Shown here: positions 1 through 8,143 of the stretch, one piece after another
Numbering within the stretch: the first letter of the stretch is position 1
Layout: every line of letters starts with the position of its first letter
Assembly: GCF_019139675.1 (NCBI RefSeq)
Contig: NZ_CP077077.1
Span: 3,658,001-3,722,000 of the forward strand
Length of the DNA stretch: 64,000 nucleotides
Reading direction: 5' to 3'
Source: Pseudomonas maumuensis
GTDB taxonomy: Bacteria > Pseudomonadota > Gammaproteobacteria > Pseudomonadales > Pseudomonadaceae
Notes under the pieces: model-generated
Told to the model about the DNA's origin: nothing
What the model saw: only the letters and a program-made list of their open reading frames with translations
Database searches by the model: none
Position numbers and translations under genes: made by a program

Positions 1-426
1 CCGACATTTGTCCATGAAGGGCCCGTCATAGCCGCGCTTGAGCGCCTCGAGCTCCGGCGAACCGGCCAATGCCGCGCTGACACCGGGGATCTCGCGTCCT
101 TGGGTCGCCACACAGTCCACATAGGCCTCGGCGATCACCCAGGCCCGCCCCGGCAGGTCCACCGGGCATCCGGCCAGGGCCGTGTCGAGCATCGCCGTCT
201 GGCGCGCGTCGTACTCCTGGTACAGCGCCAGCAACAAGCCATTGCGGGTTTCGAAGTGGTCATACACCACCGGCTTGGTCACCCCGGCTTGCTCGGCCAG
301 GCGCCCCAGGCTAAGGGCATCGGTGCCTTCCTCACGCACCAACCGCCAGGCCACATCCAACAGTTGCCGGCGACGCTCCTCGCGGGACAGGCGTTTGCGC
401 GGCGCGGTCTTTTCCTCGCTTGACAT
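1..426 (-). CDS. TetR/AcrR family transcriptional regulator (3' truncated by window edge)
   Basis: The reading frame is open from an ATG at 426 to the window edge (142 codons, no stop), so only the N-terminal part of a regulator of about 200 residues is visible. Residues 15-65 form a TetR-type helix-turn-helix: a helix starting REERRRQLLDVAW, then LGRLAEQAGVTKPVVYDHF, the usual recognition helix followed by the YxHF turn. The start of the ligand-binding helices follows. It is divergent from the flavodoxin-fold oxidoreductase at 520, with only 93 bp between them that hold two copies of GTAACTTAC. The usual logic of such pairs is that the regulator represses itself and the neighbouring enzyme. 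The inducer cannot be read from the sequence. Confidence 0.9.
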   Translation of the reverse strand, partial: MSSEEKTAPRKRLSREERRRQLLDVAWRLVREEGTDALSLGRLAEQAGVTKPVVYDHFETRNGLLLALYQEYDARQTAMLDTALAGCPVDLPGRAWVIAEAYVDCVATQGREIPGVSAALAGSPELEALKRGYDGPFMDKCR

Positions 427-442
427 CGATTACCTACCAAAA

Positions 443-465
443 GTAACTTACCAATCGTAACTTAC
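443..465. promoter_or_regulatory. Candidate TetR operator: two GTAACTTAC copies
   Basis: GTAACTTAC occurs at 443-451 and again at 457-465, 14 bp apart. Each copy is itself a near-perfect palindrome (GTAA-C-TTAC). They lie between the divergent TetR gene (start 426) and the oxidoreductase (start 520), where a TetR dimer pair would be expected to bind. The sequence is seen directly; binding is inferred. Confidence 0.6.
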
Positions 466-519
466 TGGGAGTATATAGCGCTCCCGAGGCCCTCGCATCC
501 CGATTCTGGAGATTCTGCC

Positions 520-1134
520 ATGCATGCCCTGATCGTCATCGGTCACCACGACACCGAGTCCCTTACCCATGCCCTTGCCCAACAGGTTGCCGAAGGGTTG
601 CGCGCGGCCGGTCACACCAGCGAGTTCGCCGACCTGGCCCGGGAAGGTTTCGACCCCCGTTTCAGCCTGGCCGACCACGCCGTACACCGTCGCCTGGCGC
701 CGCCGCCGGCCGATGTGCTGGCCGAGCAGGCGCGTATCGAACGCGCCGACACCGTGGTGCTGGTCTATCCCATCTACTGGTGGTCGCTCCCGGCCCTGCT
801 CAAGGGCTGGGTCGAACGTGTATTCAGCAACGGCTGGGCGTTCTACCAGGCTGCGGACGGCAGCACCACCAAGCGCCTGCACGGCTTGACCGCGCACCTG
901 ATCGGCGTTGCCGGGGCCGATGCCGGCACCTTCGAGCGCCACGGCTACGGCGAGGCCATGCGCGTGCAGATCGAGCACGGCATCTTCGATTACTGCGGCG
1001 CTCAAGTGTTGAGTTCGACGTTGCTGGACGACAGCGAAGGACAGGATCCGGCACGGCATCTGCGCGCCGCACGCGCCTTGGGGGAGGGGTTGTTCACTCG
1101 CGAGGAACGGCGCGAGCCGGCAAGCGTGGAATGA
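520..1134 (+). CDS. NAD(P)H-dependent oxidoreductase, flavodoxin-fold (quinone reductase type)
   Basis: This 204-residue protein has the flavodoxin_2 layout: a hydrophobic first strand (MHALIVIGHH), then VVLVYPIYWWSLPALLKGWVERV around residues 78-102. The YPIYWWSLPA segment is the FMN/substrate loop of the NQO1/MdaB/KefF group. The length fits the family. It should be a cytosolic flavoenzyme that reduces quinones or related electrophiles with NAD(P)H. It is divergent from a TetR regulator, the common arrangement for an electrophile-inducible reductase. The exact substrate cannot be inferred. The ATG at 520 is supported by a GGAG-like sequence just upstream. Confidence 0.85.
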   Translation: MHALIVIGHHDTESLTHALAQQVAEGLRAAGHTSEFADLAREGFDPRFSLADHAVHRRLAPPPADVLAEQARIERADTVVLVYPIYWWSLPALLKGWVERVFSNGWAFYQAADGSTTKRLHGLTAHLIGVAGADAGTFERHGYGEAMRVQIEHGIFDYCGAQVLSSTLLDDSEGQDPARHLRAARALGEGLFTREERREPASVE

Positions 1135-1183
1135 GGGCGGGAAGGCGCGGGCCAACCCGCGCCAGGTGACAGCGTGCGGGCAA

Positions 1184-1504
1184 TCAGCCGCAGTTGACGC
1201 GGGTCACCACACCCTTGTCATCGACATTCAGGTTCAACCGCTCGGAGCGGTATTCCAGGGTGATCACATCGTGCGGCTTGAGGATGCGTGCCATCTGCGA
1301 GCCGCTGGCCTTGCGCGCCTGCTCGAGCAGCTCGGCGCTGGCCGGCTTGCCGATGGCAAAATCGGCGCCACTGGCTTCGCAGCGGCCATCGTTGCCGGCC
1401 GCGGCGGCGGGGGCACTGTTGCTGCCCGAAGAGCCACCGGTGCTGCAACCTGCGAGGACGGTAGCCACCAGCAGGGTCGCCAGGGAAGCGCGGGTACGGA
1501 ACAT
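1184..1504 (-). CDS. I78-family peptidase inhibitor lipoprotein
   Basis: The protein is 106 residues from the ATG at 1504, which has a strong AGGAGGA site upstream. It begins with a lipoprotein signal (LATLLVATVLAGC, lipobox LAGC), then a Gly/Ser/Ala-rich linker. The C-terminal 70 residues carry the I78 inhibitor pattern: a conserved Cys after the linker, GKPAS, an Arg-Ile-Leu-Lys-Pro core and a final VTRVNCG with a second Cys, probably disulphide-bonded. Known I78 members inhibit secreted serine or metallo-proteases. This one would be anchored in the envelope and may protect periplasmic targets from endogenous or foreign proteases. An upstream extension to 1612 is in frame but would bury the signal peptide, so it is rejected. 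Confidence 0.85.
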   Translation of the reverse strand: MFRTRASLATLLVATVLAGCSTGGSSGSNSAPAAAAGNDGRCEASGADFAIGKPASAELLEQARKASGSQMARILKPHDVITLEYRSERLNLNVDDKGVVTRVNCG

Positions 1505-1792
1505 GAATCCTCCTAAATCGATCCGGGAACTGCCTAATGCGACAGTTCCGCCAACGGTTTGTTGCAAAACCGCAAGATTCTGCCTGACTCGGCCAGGGGA
1601 TGTGAAACGCAATCGTCACCGGATTTTGCACCGAACCGCAGGTTCGGCCAAACGCAGGGCTTATGCCTAAGTCGCAGATCCGGTTGCGCAAAGGCATGAT
1701 TTACTGCAAGAAGTGGAGCATGAAACACCTCCCCTTCGAACGCCAGGACGCGGTATTCGACCTATCACCCAGGCCCAAGCGAGAACCGCCCC

Positions 1793-2005
1793 ATGAGCAG
1801 CCACAGCATCGACGCCGATATCAAGGTCAAGTGGGACGAAGGCCAGAGCGCCTACAGCCCGGGAACCCCCGAGGAGCTATTGCTGATCGCCATCGACCTG
1901 CTGGTACGCGATCGTGGCAGCGAGGCGGCGCGTAGCTTCATCGACCAGGTGTTCGAGCGCTACGCGCACCACGACACTATTTCAATCGGGCCAGGCGGGC
2001 GCTGA
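1793..2005 (+). CDS. Small hypothetical protein (70 aa)
   Basis: This is a 70-residue acidic protein with two predicted helices (EELLLIAIDLLVRD and ARSFIDQVFERYA) and no signal or membrane segment. I do not recognise the family. Its last 29 bases overlap the 3' end of the convergent nucleoside hydrolase gene, so the C-terminal SIGPGGR tail is read antisense to that gene's last codons. The region upstream of 1793 is otherwise empty, and the base composition at third positions is typical of the neighbours, which supports coding. No strong ribosome binding site is seen beyond a weak GCGAGAA. Confidence 0.55.
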   Translation: MSSHSIDADIKVKWDEGQSAYSPGTPEELLLIAIDLLVRDRGSEAARSFIDQVFERYAHHDTISIGPGGR

Positions 2006-2987
2006 GCAGGTCGAAGAAGCCCTGGGCATCGCCCTCCTCGATCCACAGCACATTGGCCGGCTGCTTGAGCACGCCGTACCAGTCGGCAATGGTCTGGCCG
2101 AAGGTCGGGCCTTCGCGGCTGTCGACCACCATGTGTACCTGGCGCCCCTTGAACAGCTCGGGCTTGAGCAGGTAGGCGATGACGCTGGCATCGTGTACCG
2201 GGCCGCCGGGCATGCCGTAATTGTCCATGTCGAACTTGATGTAGGCGTTGAGAATGTCCACCACCAGCTTGCTGGCGTTGTTGTTGACCGCGGCGAGCTG
2301 CTTGAGGCGCGCGTCACTGGTGAGCACCTTGTGGGTGACGTCCAGCGGCAGGTAGGTGAGCTTCACGCCACTGGCCAGCACCACCTCTGCGGCGTGGGGG
2401 TCGGCGAACAGGTTGAACTCCGCCGCCGGGGTGATGTTGCCGCCGTTGAAGTGGGCGCCGCCCATCACCACCACTTCCTTGATACCGTTGACGATCTCCG
2501 GCTTCTGGATCAATGCCAGGGCCAGGTTGGTCTGCGGGCCGAGCATGGCGACGGTGATGCTGTGAGGCTCGGCGGTGCTCAGGGTGTCGATCAGGTACTG
2601 CACGGCGTTGCCCTGGGCCAGCGGCTTTTTCGGCTCGTGGACCTGGACGCCGGTCAGGCCTTCCTCGCCGTGGACGTTGGCGGCGTAGATCGGCGTGCGC
2701 ACCATCGGCCGCCCTGCCCCGGCGTACACCGGGATCTCTTCGCGGCCAGCCCACTCACGGGCCAGGCGGGCGTTGCGCGAGGTCTTCTCCAGGCGCACGT
2801 TGCCGGCCACGGTGGTGATGGCGCGGATCTTCAGTTCCTCGGGCGAGGCCATGGCCAGCAGCAGGGCGACGACGTCGTCGGCGCCGGGGTCGGTGTCGAT
2901 GATCAGGTCGCGGGGCGCGGCCATGAGGGAAGTCGCGGCCAGCGCGGACATGAGGACGGCTCCTTGGAGCAGGTTCTTGAGGGACAT
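1977..2987 (-). CDS. Exported nucleoside hydrolase (inosine/uridine-preferring type)
   Basis: The 336-residue protein hydrolyses the N-glycosidic bond of nucleosides, giving ribose and a base. The family calcium-binding motif DTDPGADD is at about residues 31-38, and the second signature VMGGAHFNGGNITPAAEFN lies mid-protein. Unlike the cytosolic enzymes RihA/B/C it has an N-terminal signal peptide (MSLKNLLQGAVLMSALAATSLMA, cleavage after AxA), so it should act in the periplasm. It is the last gene of the rbs run on the same strand, 138 bp beyond rbsD, with a hairpin (3025-3041) and REP-like sequence in the gap. Position and export both suggest it feeds ribose to RbsB. Base specificity cannot be read from the sequence. 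Confidence 0.9.
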   Translation of the reverse strand: MSLKNLLQGAVLMSALAATSLMAAPRDLIIDTDPGADDVVALLLAMASPEELKIRAITTVAGNVRLEKTSRNARLAREWAGREEIPVYAGAGRPMVRTPIYAANVHGEEGLTGVQVHEPKKPLAQGNAVQYLIDTLSTAEPHSITVAMLGPQTNLALALIQKPEIVNGIKEVVVMGGAHFNGGNITPAAEFNLFADPHAAEVVLASGVKLTYLPLDVTHKVLTSDARLKQLAAVNNNASKLVVDILNAYIKFDMDNYGMPGGPVHDASVIAYLLKPELFKGRQVHMVVDSREGPTFGQTIADWYGVLKQPANVLWIEEGDAQGFFDLLSARLARLK

Positions 2988-3024
2988 TCAGCACTCCTTG
3001 TTGCTAGGGGGATGGATTCACAAG

Positions 3025-3041
3025 GGGCCGCTTCGCGGCCC
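3025..3041. terminator. Hairpin between rbsD and the nucleoside hydrolase gene
   Basis: The stem GGGCCGC / GCGGCCC has a 3-base loop. It is followed downstream, within 3050-3120, by REP-like sequence (CCGGCTCCCACAGAGG) and a second short stem (GAGGGCGCAAGCCCTC). There is no long U-tract on the minus strand, so it is more likely an mRNA processing or stability element than a full terminator. Confidence 0.45.
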
Positions 3042-3125
3042 TTTCGCCGGCCAGCCGGCTCCCACAGAGGCGGCCCGAGGCCGCGCCCAACCTGTGGATC
3101 GAGGGCGCAAGCCCTCGCATTCGGT

Positions 3126-3530
3126 CTAGAAAGTCACGCCTGCCACCAGGGCAATATTGCTGTAGGGCTTGCACTCCCCCGTGCGCACCACGGCCCGGGC
3201 CTGGTGACACAGGGTCTTGAAGTCGGCGTGGCTCAGCACCTGGCGCTGGCCCAGCTCACCGCCCGCATGCAAGCGCTCGACCTCGGCCAACGCCGGCGGC
3301 TGGGCCTTGAACACTTCATCAGCCAGCACATGCCGCTCCACCTGCATCTCGCTCAGCACCACACGCAGCACACTGGCGAAATCCGGGATGCCGGGCGTCA
3401 GCGCCAGGTCGATCAGTTCCACCCCCGGCGGCACCGGCAGACCGGCGTCACCAATCACCAGGATGTCGCCATGGCCAAGCCCGGCAATGCTGCGCGACAG
3501 GGCGATATTCAGCAGCGCCGTCTTTTTCAT
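3126..3530 (-). CDS. rbsD: D-ribose pyranase
   Basis: The 134-residue protein matches RbsD/FucU. The N-terminal [22 protein letters not shown] contains the catalytic His region, then [11 protein letters not shown], and it ends with the aromatic [10 protein letters not shown] strand. RbsD interconverts beta-pyranose and beta-furanose forms of ribose so that ribokinase receives the furanose. The start overlaps the rbsK stop by 4 bp (ATGA-type overlap at 3527-3530), which indicates translational coupling. The length is typical for the family (about 130-139 residues). Confidence 0.95.
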   Translation of the reverse strand: MKKTALLNIALSRSIAGLGHGDILVIGDAGLPVPPGVELIDLALTPGIPDFASVLRVVLSEMQVERHVLADEVFKAQPPALAEVERLHAGGELGQRQVLSHADFKTLCHQARAVVRTGECKPYSNIALVAGVTF

Positions 3531-4435
3531 GGCGCCAACTCCTTCAACAGGGGGATCGAAGGCTGCGCGCCCACACGGGTTACCGACACAGCGGCGGCGC
3601 GCTGACCGAAGGCGATCGCCTCGTCCTCCGACAAGCCCCGCGCCAGGCCGGCGGCAAAACCGCCGACAAAGGTATCGCCGGCCGCCGTGGTATCCACCGG
3701 CTGCACCCGCGGGGCCGGGAAATGCCGGCTACCGGCGGCATCGACCAGCAATGCACCGTCGCCGCCAAGGGTGACGATCACCTTCCCCGCCCCCAGCTGG
3801 CGCAAGCGCTCGGCCGCTCGACGGGCACTGTCCTGGTCGTTGACCCGCACCCCGGCCAGGGCCTCGGCCTCGCTTTCGTTGGGAATCAGGTAGTCGATGA
3901 AGGCATACCACTCCGCCGGCAGCGGCCCGCTGGCCGGCGCCGGGTTGAGGATCACCGTGCGGCCCAGCTCGCGGCCACGGGCCAGGGTCCAGGCCACGGT
4001 GGCGCTCGGCACTTCCAGTTGGCAGATGATCACTTCGGCGCGCTGCAGCAGCGTATCGAAACGGCTCACCGACTCTGGGCTGAGCAGGCCGTTGCCACCG
4101 GGGATGACGACGATGGCGTTCTGACTGGCGGCATCCACCACGATCAGCGCCACGCCGCTGGACACGCCCGGGCACACGCCCACACCCTGGCAATCGATGC
4201 CCTCGGTCAGCAGCGCCTGGCGCAGTTGCTGACCGTAGGCGTCGTCGCCGACGTTGCCGACCATCGCCACGCTGGCGCCCAGCCGGGCCACGGCCACGGC
4301 CTGGTTGGCGCCCTTGCCGCCGGGCGCGGTGAAGAAGCTGTCGCCGCTCAGGGTCTCGCCTCCCCGGGGCAGGCGTTGGGCGCGGGCCACCAGGTCCATG
4401 TTGAGGCTGCCGACCACTACCACCTTGGCATCCAT
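3527..4435 (-). CDS. rbsK: Ribokinase
   Basis: This 302-residue PfkB-family sugar kinase phosphorylates ribose to ribose 5-phosphate with ATP. It has the N-terminal GSLNMDLV, the sugar-binding [10 protein letters not shown] at about residues 40-49, and the C-terminal PfkB signature [18 protein letters not shown], in which Asp of GD is the catalytic base. It lies between rbsR (9 bp upstream) and rbsD (overlapping) in one transcription unit. The product enters the pentose phosphate pathway and nucleotide synthesis. Confidence 0.95.
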   Translation of the reverse strand: MDAKVVVVGSLNMDLVARAQRLPRGGETLSGDSFFTAPGGKGANQAVAVARLGASVAMVGNVGDDAYGQQLRQALLTEGIDCQGVGVCPGVSSGVALIVVDAASQNAIVVIPGGNGLLSPESVSRFDTLLQRAEVIICQLEVPSATVAWTLARGRELGRTVILNPAPASGPLPAEWYAFIDYLIPNESEAEALAGVRVNDQDSARRAAERLRQLGAGKVIVTLGGDGALLVDAAGSRHFPAPRVQPVDTTAAGDTFVGGFAAGLARGLSEDEAIAFGQRAAAVSVTRVGAQPSIPLLKELAP

Positions 4436-4444
4436 GGGTATTCC

Positions 4445-5470
4445 TTAACGGTAATCGTTGAACAGGTCCGGGCGTGGCCCGGTGGATTCGCGCAGCACGA
4501 TGCGCGGGGCGACGATGCGCTGTTCGGCGGCGCCGTCGCGGCGCGGCGTGACGATGCGCGACAGCAGCAGGCCGGCGGCGCTCTCGCCGAGCTCGCGGAT
4601 CGACTGGCCGACCGTGGTCAGCGCCGGGTACACGTAGCGGCTCAGCTCGATGTCGTCGAAGCCGATCACCGACAGCTCGCCGGGCACGTCGATATTGCGT
4701 TCGGCGGCGGCGCGCAACACGCCGAAGCCGATCATGTCGTTGCCGGCGAAGATCGCCGTGGGCCGCTCGCCGTCGAGCAGGCGCGCCGCGGCGGCGTGGC
4801 CACCGGGGCTGGTGAAGTCGCTGTGCAGCACATGACCCGGAGCAATGCGCACGCCGCCCTCGGCCATCGCCCGACGGAACCCGGCCAGGCGCAACTGGCT
4901 GACCCCGGTGTCCACCGGGCCGCCGATGGTGGCGATCTCGCGGTGCCCCAGCTCGAGCAGATGACGGGTGGCCAGGTAGGCGCCCTGTTCATGGTCGATG
5001 CGCACCAGGTCGGCCTCGACGCCTTCCAGGGCTCGGTCGACGATGACCATCGGCGTACGCACACCGCTGAGGCTGTCGAGCAGGTCGCGATCCTCGCCCA
5101 CCGAAGCGACGATCAGGCCGTCGATACGCTTTTCCAGCAGCACGCGCAGGTAACTGCGCTGCTTCTGCGGGTTGTCGTCGGAGTTGCACAGGATCACGCA
5201 GTAACCGTTGCGCTCGCAGGCGTCCTCGATACCCCGGGCCAGCTCGGCGAAGTACGGGTTGACGCTGTTGGGCACCAGCAAGCCGATGGTGGCGGTGCTG
5301 CGCGCCTTCAGCGAGCGGGCCACGGCGCTGGGCACGTAGTCGAGCTCGGCGATCGCCGCCTCGACCTTGAGGCGCACGTGTTCGCTGACCGGACGGGTCT
5401 TGTTCAATACATGGGACACGGTGGTGTAGGAAATACCCGCAAGTGCCGCGACGTCTTTGATGGTTGCCAT
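4445..5470 (-). CDS. rbsR: LacI-family ribose operon repressor
   Basis: The protein has 341 residues from the ATG at 5470; an in-frame upstream ATG at 5494 would lie inside rbsC. It starts MATIKDVAALAGISYTTVSHVLNKT, the LacI/PurR helix-turn-helix plus hinge (YVPSAVARSLKARST), followed by a periplasmic-binding-protein-like effector domain. It is the fourth gene of the operon, so the repressor autoregulates. The natural ligand is expected to be ribose. A LacI-type operator sits at 9127-9140 upstream of rbsB. Confidence 0.95.
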   Translation of the reverse strand: MATIKDVAALAGISYTTVSHVLNKTRPVSEHVRLKVEAAIAELDYVPSAVARSLKARSTATIGLLVPNSVNPYFAELARGIEDACERNGYCVILCNSDDNPQKQRSYLRVLLEKRIDGLIVASVGEDRDLLDSLSGVRTPMVIVDRALEGVEADLVRIDHEQGAYLATRHLLELGHREIATIGGPVDTGVSQLRLAGFRRAMAEGGVRIAPGHVLHSDFTSPGGHAAAARLLDGERPTAIFAGNDMIGFGVLRAAAERNIDVPGELSVIGFDDIELSRYVYPALTTVGQSIRELGESAAGLLLSRIVTPRRDGAAEQRIVAPRIVLRESTGPRPDLFNDYR

Positions 5471-5474
5471 GGTT

Positions 5475-6467
5475 TCAGTTCCGCCGGTTCGCACGCCGGC
5501 TGCGATAAGTGTCGAGTACCACGGCGATGACGATGACCGCCCCGGTGATGATGCGTTTGGTCGGTTCCGAGGCGCCGATCTGGGCCAGGCCTGCGGCCAG
5601 CACCGAGATGATCAGCACGCCGAAAAAGGTGCTGATGACCGAACCGCGCCCGCCCATCAGGCTGGTGCCGCCGATCACCACGGCGGCGATCACCTGCAGC
5701 TCCATGCCCGAGCCGGCATTGGGGTCGGCGGCCTCCAGGCGCGAGATCTGGAACAGCGCGGCGAGGCCCGCGAGTACGCCCATCAGGGCGAATACCAGGA
5801 TCTTGTAGGGGCGCGGGTCGATGCCGGCCAGGCGTACGGCCTCTTCATTGGTGCCGATACCGATCAGGTAGCGGCCGAACACGGTACGGGTCAGCACCAG
5901 CTGGGCCAGCACGATCACCAGCAAGGCGATGATGAAGGCCGGCGAGATGCCGAAGGCGATCGGGTTGGAGAACCAGGCGAAGGCATCGCCGATGTACGCG
6001 GTGCGCGAATCGGTGAACTGATAGGCCAGGCCCCGGGCCATCTCCAGCACACCCAGCGAGACGATGAACGAAGGGATGCGCCAGGCCACGGTGATGCTGC
6101 CGGTGACAGTGCCGGCCAGGGCCGCCACGGCCATGCCCAGCAGCGCGGCGGGCAGCACGCTCCAGCCCCAGCCGAGGATGGCGACGCTGACCGTCGAAGC
6201 GGCCAAGGCCAGCACCGAGCCCACCGACAGGTCGATGCCGCCGATGATCAGCACGAAGGTCATGCCCACCGCCAGCACCATCAAGTCGGGGATCTGGTTG
6301 GCCAGGGTGCTGAAGGTGGCGTAAGACAGGAAATGGCTGCTCAGCAGCGAGAACAGCACGATCATCGCCAGCAAGGCGCCGGCCAGGCCCAGGTAGGTGC
6401 CCAGGCCGAAATAGGTGCCGCTGCGGCGCACGGGCGCGGCGCCCGAGGTGTTTGTTGTGGTTTTCAT
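5475..6467 (-). CDS. rbsC: Ribose ABC transporter permease
   Basis: This 330-residue polytopic inner-membrane protein has about 8-10 hydrophobic helices and the sugar-permease signature (LAVGMTFVLIIGGIDLSVGSVLALAA, and VIAAVVIGGTSLMGGRGS near the C-terminus, the loop that contacts the ATPase). It forms the channel of the ribose importer with RbsA and RbsB. Its start overlaps the rbsA stop by 4 bp, and only 4 bp separate its stop from rbsR. Confidence 0.95.
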   Translation of the reverse strand: MKTTTNTSGAAPVRRSGTYFGLGTYLGLAGALLAMIVLFSLLSSHFLSYATFSTLANQIPDLMVLAVGMTFVLIIGGIDLSVGSVLALAASTVSVAILGWGWSVLPAALLGMAVAALAGTVTGSITVAWRIPSFIVSLGVLEMARGLAYQFTDSRTAYIGDAFAWFSNPIAFGISPAFIIALLVIVLAQLVLTRTVFGRYLIGIGTNEEAVRLAGIDPRPYKILVFALMGVLAGLAALFQISRLEAADPNAGSGMELQVIAAVVIGGTSLMGGRGSVISTFFGVLIISVLAAGLAQIGASEPTKRIITGAVIVIAVVLDTYRSRRANRRN

Positions 6468-8023
6468 GCGTCCATCCTGGGAGCTGCTTCGTGCAGCAGG
6501 GCATCACGTTTCTGGTAGCCAGCGAAGGCGGCGGCAAGCAGTTGGTCCTGGGTCCAATGCTCGCGGTCGAAGGTGTCGATCAGGCGACCGGCGCTGAGCA
6601 CGGCGATGCGGTCGCAGATCAGCATCAGCTCGCGCAGGTCGCTGGACACCACGACGATGGCCTTGCCCTGGCGGGCGAGTTCGGCGAGCAGGCCATAGAT
6701 GTCGAACTTGGCGCCGACGTCGATGCCGCGGGTGGGCTCGTCGAACAGCAGCACCTGGCAATCGCGCTCCAGCCAGCGGCCAATCACCACCTTCTGCTGG
6801 TTACCGCCGGACAGCTCGCCCACGGCCTGGGCGGGGCTGGCGCTGCGGATGCGCATGGCGCCGATCTGGCGCTCGGCCAGCTCACGCTCGGCGTCCGCAT
6901 CGAGCACGCCGGCGCGGGACACGGCACCGAGGTTGCCCAGGGCAATATTGGCGCTGATCGACTGGCTCAGCAGCAGGCCTTCGCCCTTGCGGTCCTCGGT
7001 GATCAGGGCGATACCGGCCTTGACCGCGGCCTTGGGCGAATCGATGGTCACCACCACCGGCGGCTGGCCGAGGGCGACCTGGCCGCTGTCGGCGCGGTCG
7101 GCGCCGTAGATCAGGCGCAGCAGCTCGGTGCGCCCGGCACCGATCAGGCCTGAGATACCGAAGATCTCCCCTGCCCTGACCTCGAACGACACCTCGCGGA
7201 CCTTGTCGCCACGGCTGAGCTTGTCGACCTTGAGCAGCGGCGCGCCGATCGTGCGCTGGCCGAGGTCGATATGCTCGCCCAGCTCGCGCCCCACCATCAG
7301 GTTGACCAGTTGCTCGCTGCTGTAGCGCTGGATCGGCTCGGCGCACACCAGCTTGCCGTCGCGCAGCACGGCGATGCGCTGCGCCACTTGCTGCAACTCT
7401 TCGAGGCGGTGGGAGATATACACGATGGCCACGCCGCGCTGGCGCAGGCGCTCGATCTGGGTGAACAGCAGCTCCACCTCGCGGGCGGTGAGCATGGCCG
7501 TGGGTTCGTCGAAGATCAGCACATGGCAGTCGCCGATCAGGTTGCGGGCGATCTCGACCATTTGCTGGTGGCCGATGCCCAGCTCGCCGACGGGGGTGTC
7601 CGGGTCGATGGCATCCAGGCCGACCTGGGCCATGGCTGCGGTGGCCAACTGGCGCAGGCGCTTCTGGCTGATCCAGCCAAGGCGGCTGGGCAGGTTGTCG
7701 AGGAACAGGTTCTCGGCCACGGTCAGCGTCGGCAGCAGGTTGAGTTCCTGCATCACCATGCGCACGCCGAGACGCTCGGCCTCGGCACGGCTGCCGGGGG
7801 CGTAGGGCTGGCCGCGATAGAGCATCTGCCCAGTGGTGGGGATCTCCAGGCCGCTGATCAGCTTGGACAGGGTCGACTTGCCCGCGCCGTTCTCGCCGGT
7901 CAGGGCCAGCACCTCGCCGCCGCGCAGCTCGAGGGTGACATCGCCGAGCACAGGCTGGGCGTAGGTCTTGCCCAGGCCGCTGACGGCTAGCACGGTTTCA
8001 TTGGCCGGTACTGACATGGCCAT
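6464..8023 (-). CDS. rbsA: Ribose ABC transporter, duplicated ATP-binding subunit
   Basis: The 519-residue protein carries two ABC cassettes in tandem, as in all carbohydrate-uptake transporter class 2 ATPases. The first has Walker A GENGAGKST (about residue 44) and Walker B LIFDEPTAML. The second half has a degenerate Walker A (GLIGAGRTE) and a good signature LSGGNQQK with LLFDEPTRGIDVG. The degenerate second Walker A is normal for RbsA/MglA. It energises ribose import through RbsC. An alternative start two codons downstream (MSVPANE) is possible. Confidence 0.95.
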   Translation of the reverse strand: MAMSVPANETVLAVSGLGKTYAQPVLGDVTLELRGGEVLALTGENGAGKSTLSKLISGLEIPTTGQMLYRGQPYAPGSRAEAERLGVRMVMQELNLLPTLTVAENLFLDNLPSRLGWISQKRLRQLATAAMAQVGLDAIDPDTPVGELGIGHQQMVEIARNLIGDCHVLIFDEPTAMLTAREVELLFTQIERLRQRGVAIVYISHRLEELQQVAQRIAVLRDGKLVCAEPIQRYSSEQLVNLMVGRELGEHIDLGQRTIGAPLLKVDKLSRGDKVREVSFEVRAGEIFGISGLIGAGRTELLRLIYGADRADSGQVALGQPPVVVTIDSPKAAVKAGIALITEDRKGEGLLLSQSISANIALGNLGAVSRAGVLDADAERELAERQIGAMRIRSASPAQAVGELSGGNQQKVVIGRWLERDCQVLLFDEPTRGIDVGAKFDIYGLLAELARQGKAIVVVSSDLRELMLICDRIAVLSAGRLIDTFDREHWTQDQLLAAAFAGYQKRDALLHEAAPRMDA

Positions 8024-8045
8024 TCTCCTAAATAGACATACCCCC

Positions 8046-8132
8046 CTGTAGGAGCGGCTTCAGCCGCGATCACCCGCGAAGCGGGTGCCAGGCACCGCAG
8101 TGCCTGCATCGCGGCTGAAGCCGCTCCTACAG
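8046..8132. repeat. REP-type inverted repeat between rbsB and rbsA
   Basis: CTGTAGGAGCGGCTTCAGCC (from 8046) recurs in inverse orientation up to 8132, with a second small stem CACCCGCGAAGCGGGTG in between. This is the Pseudomonas REP/BIME architecture. Being intra-operonic, downstream of the highly expressed binding-protein gene, it may stabilise rbsB mRNA relative to rbsAC. Confidence 0.85.
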
Positions 8133-8143
8133 AGATCACTTTG

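Noticed and set aside
1914..3605. Long plus-strand open frame opposite the nucleoside hydrolase and rbsD
   Set aside because: It is antisense to two genes with clear family motifs, has biased low-complexity residues and no ribosome binding site or domain.
3722..5530. 602-codon plus-strand frame opposite rbsK and rbsR
   Set aside because: Antisense to two well-defined genes, with no recognisable domain.
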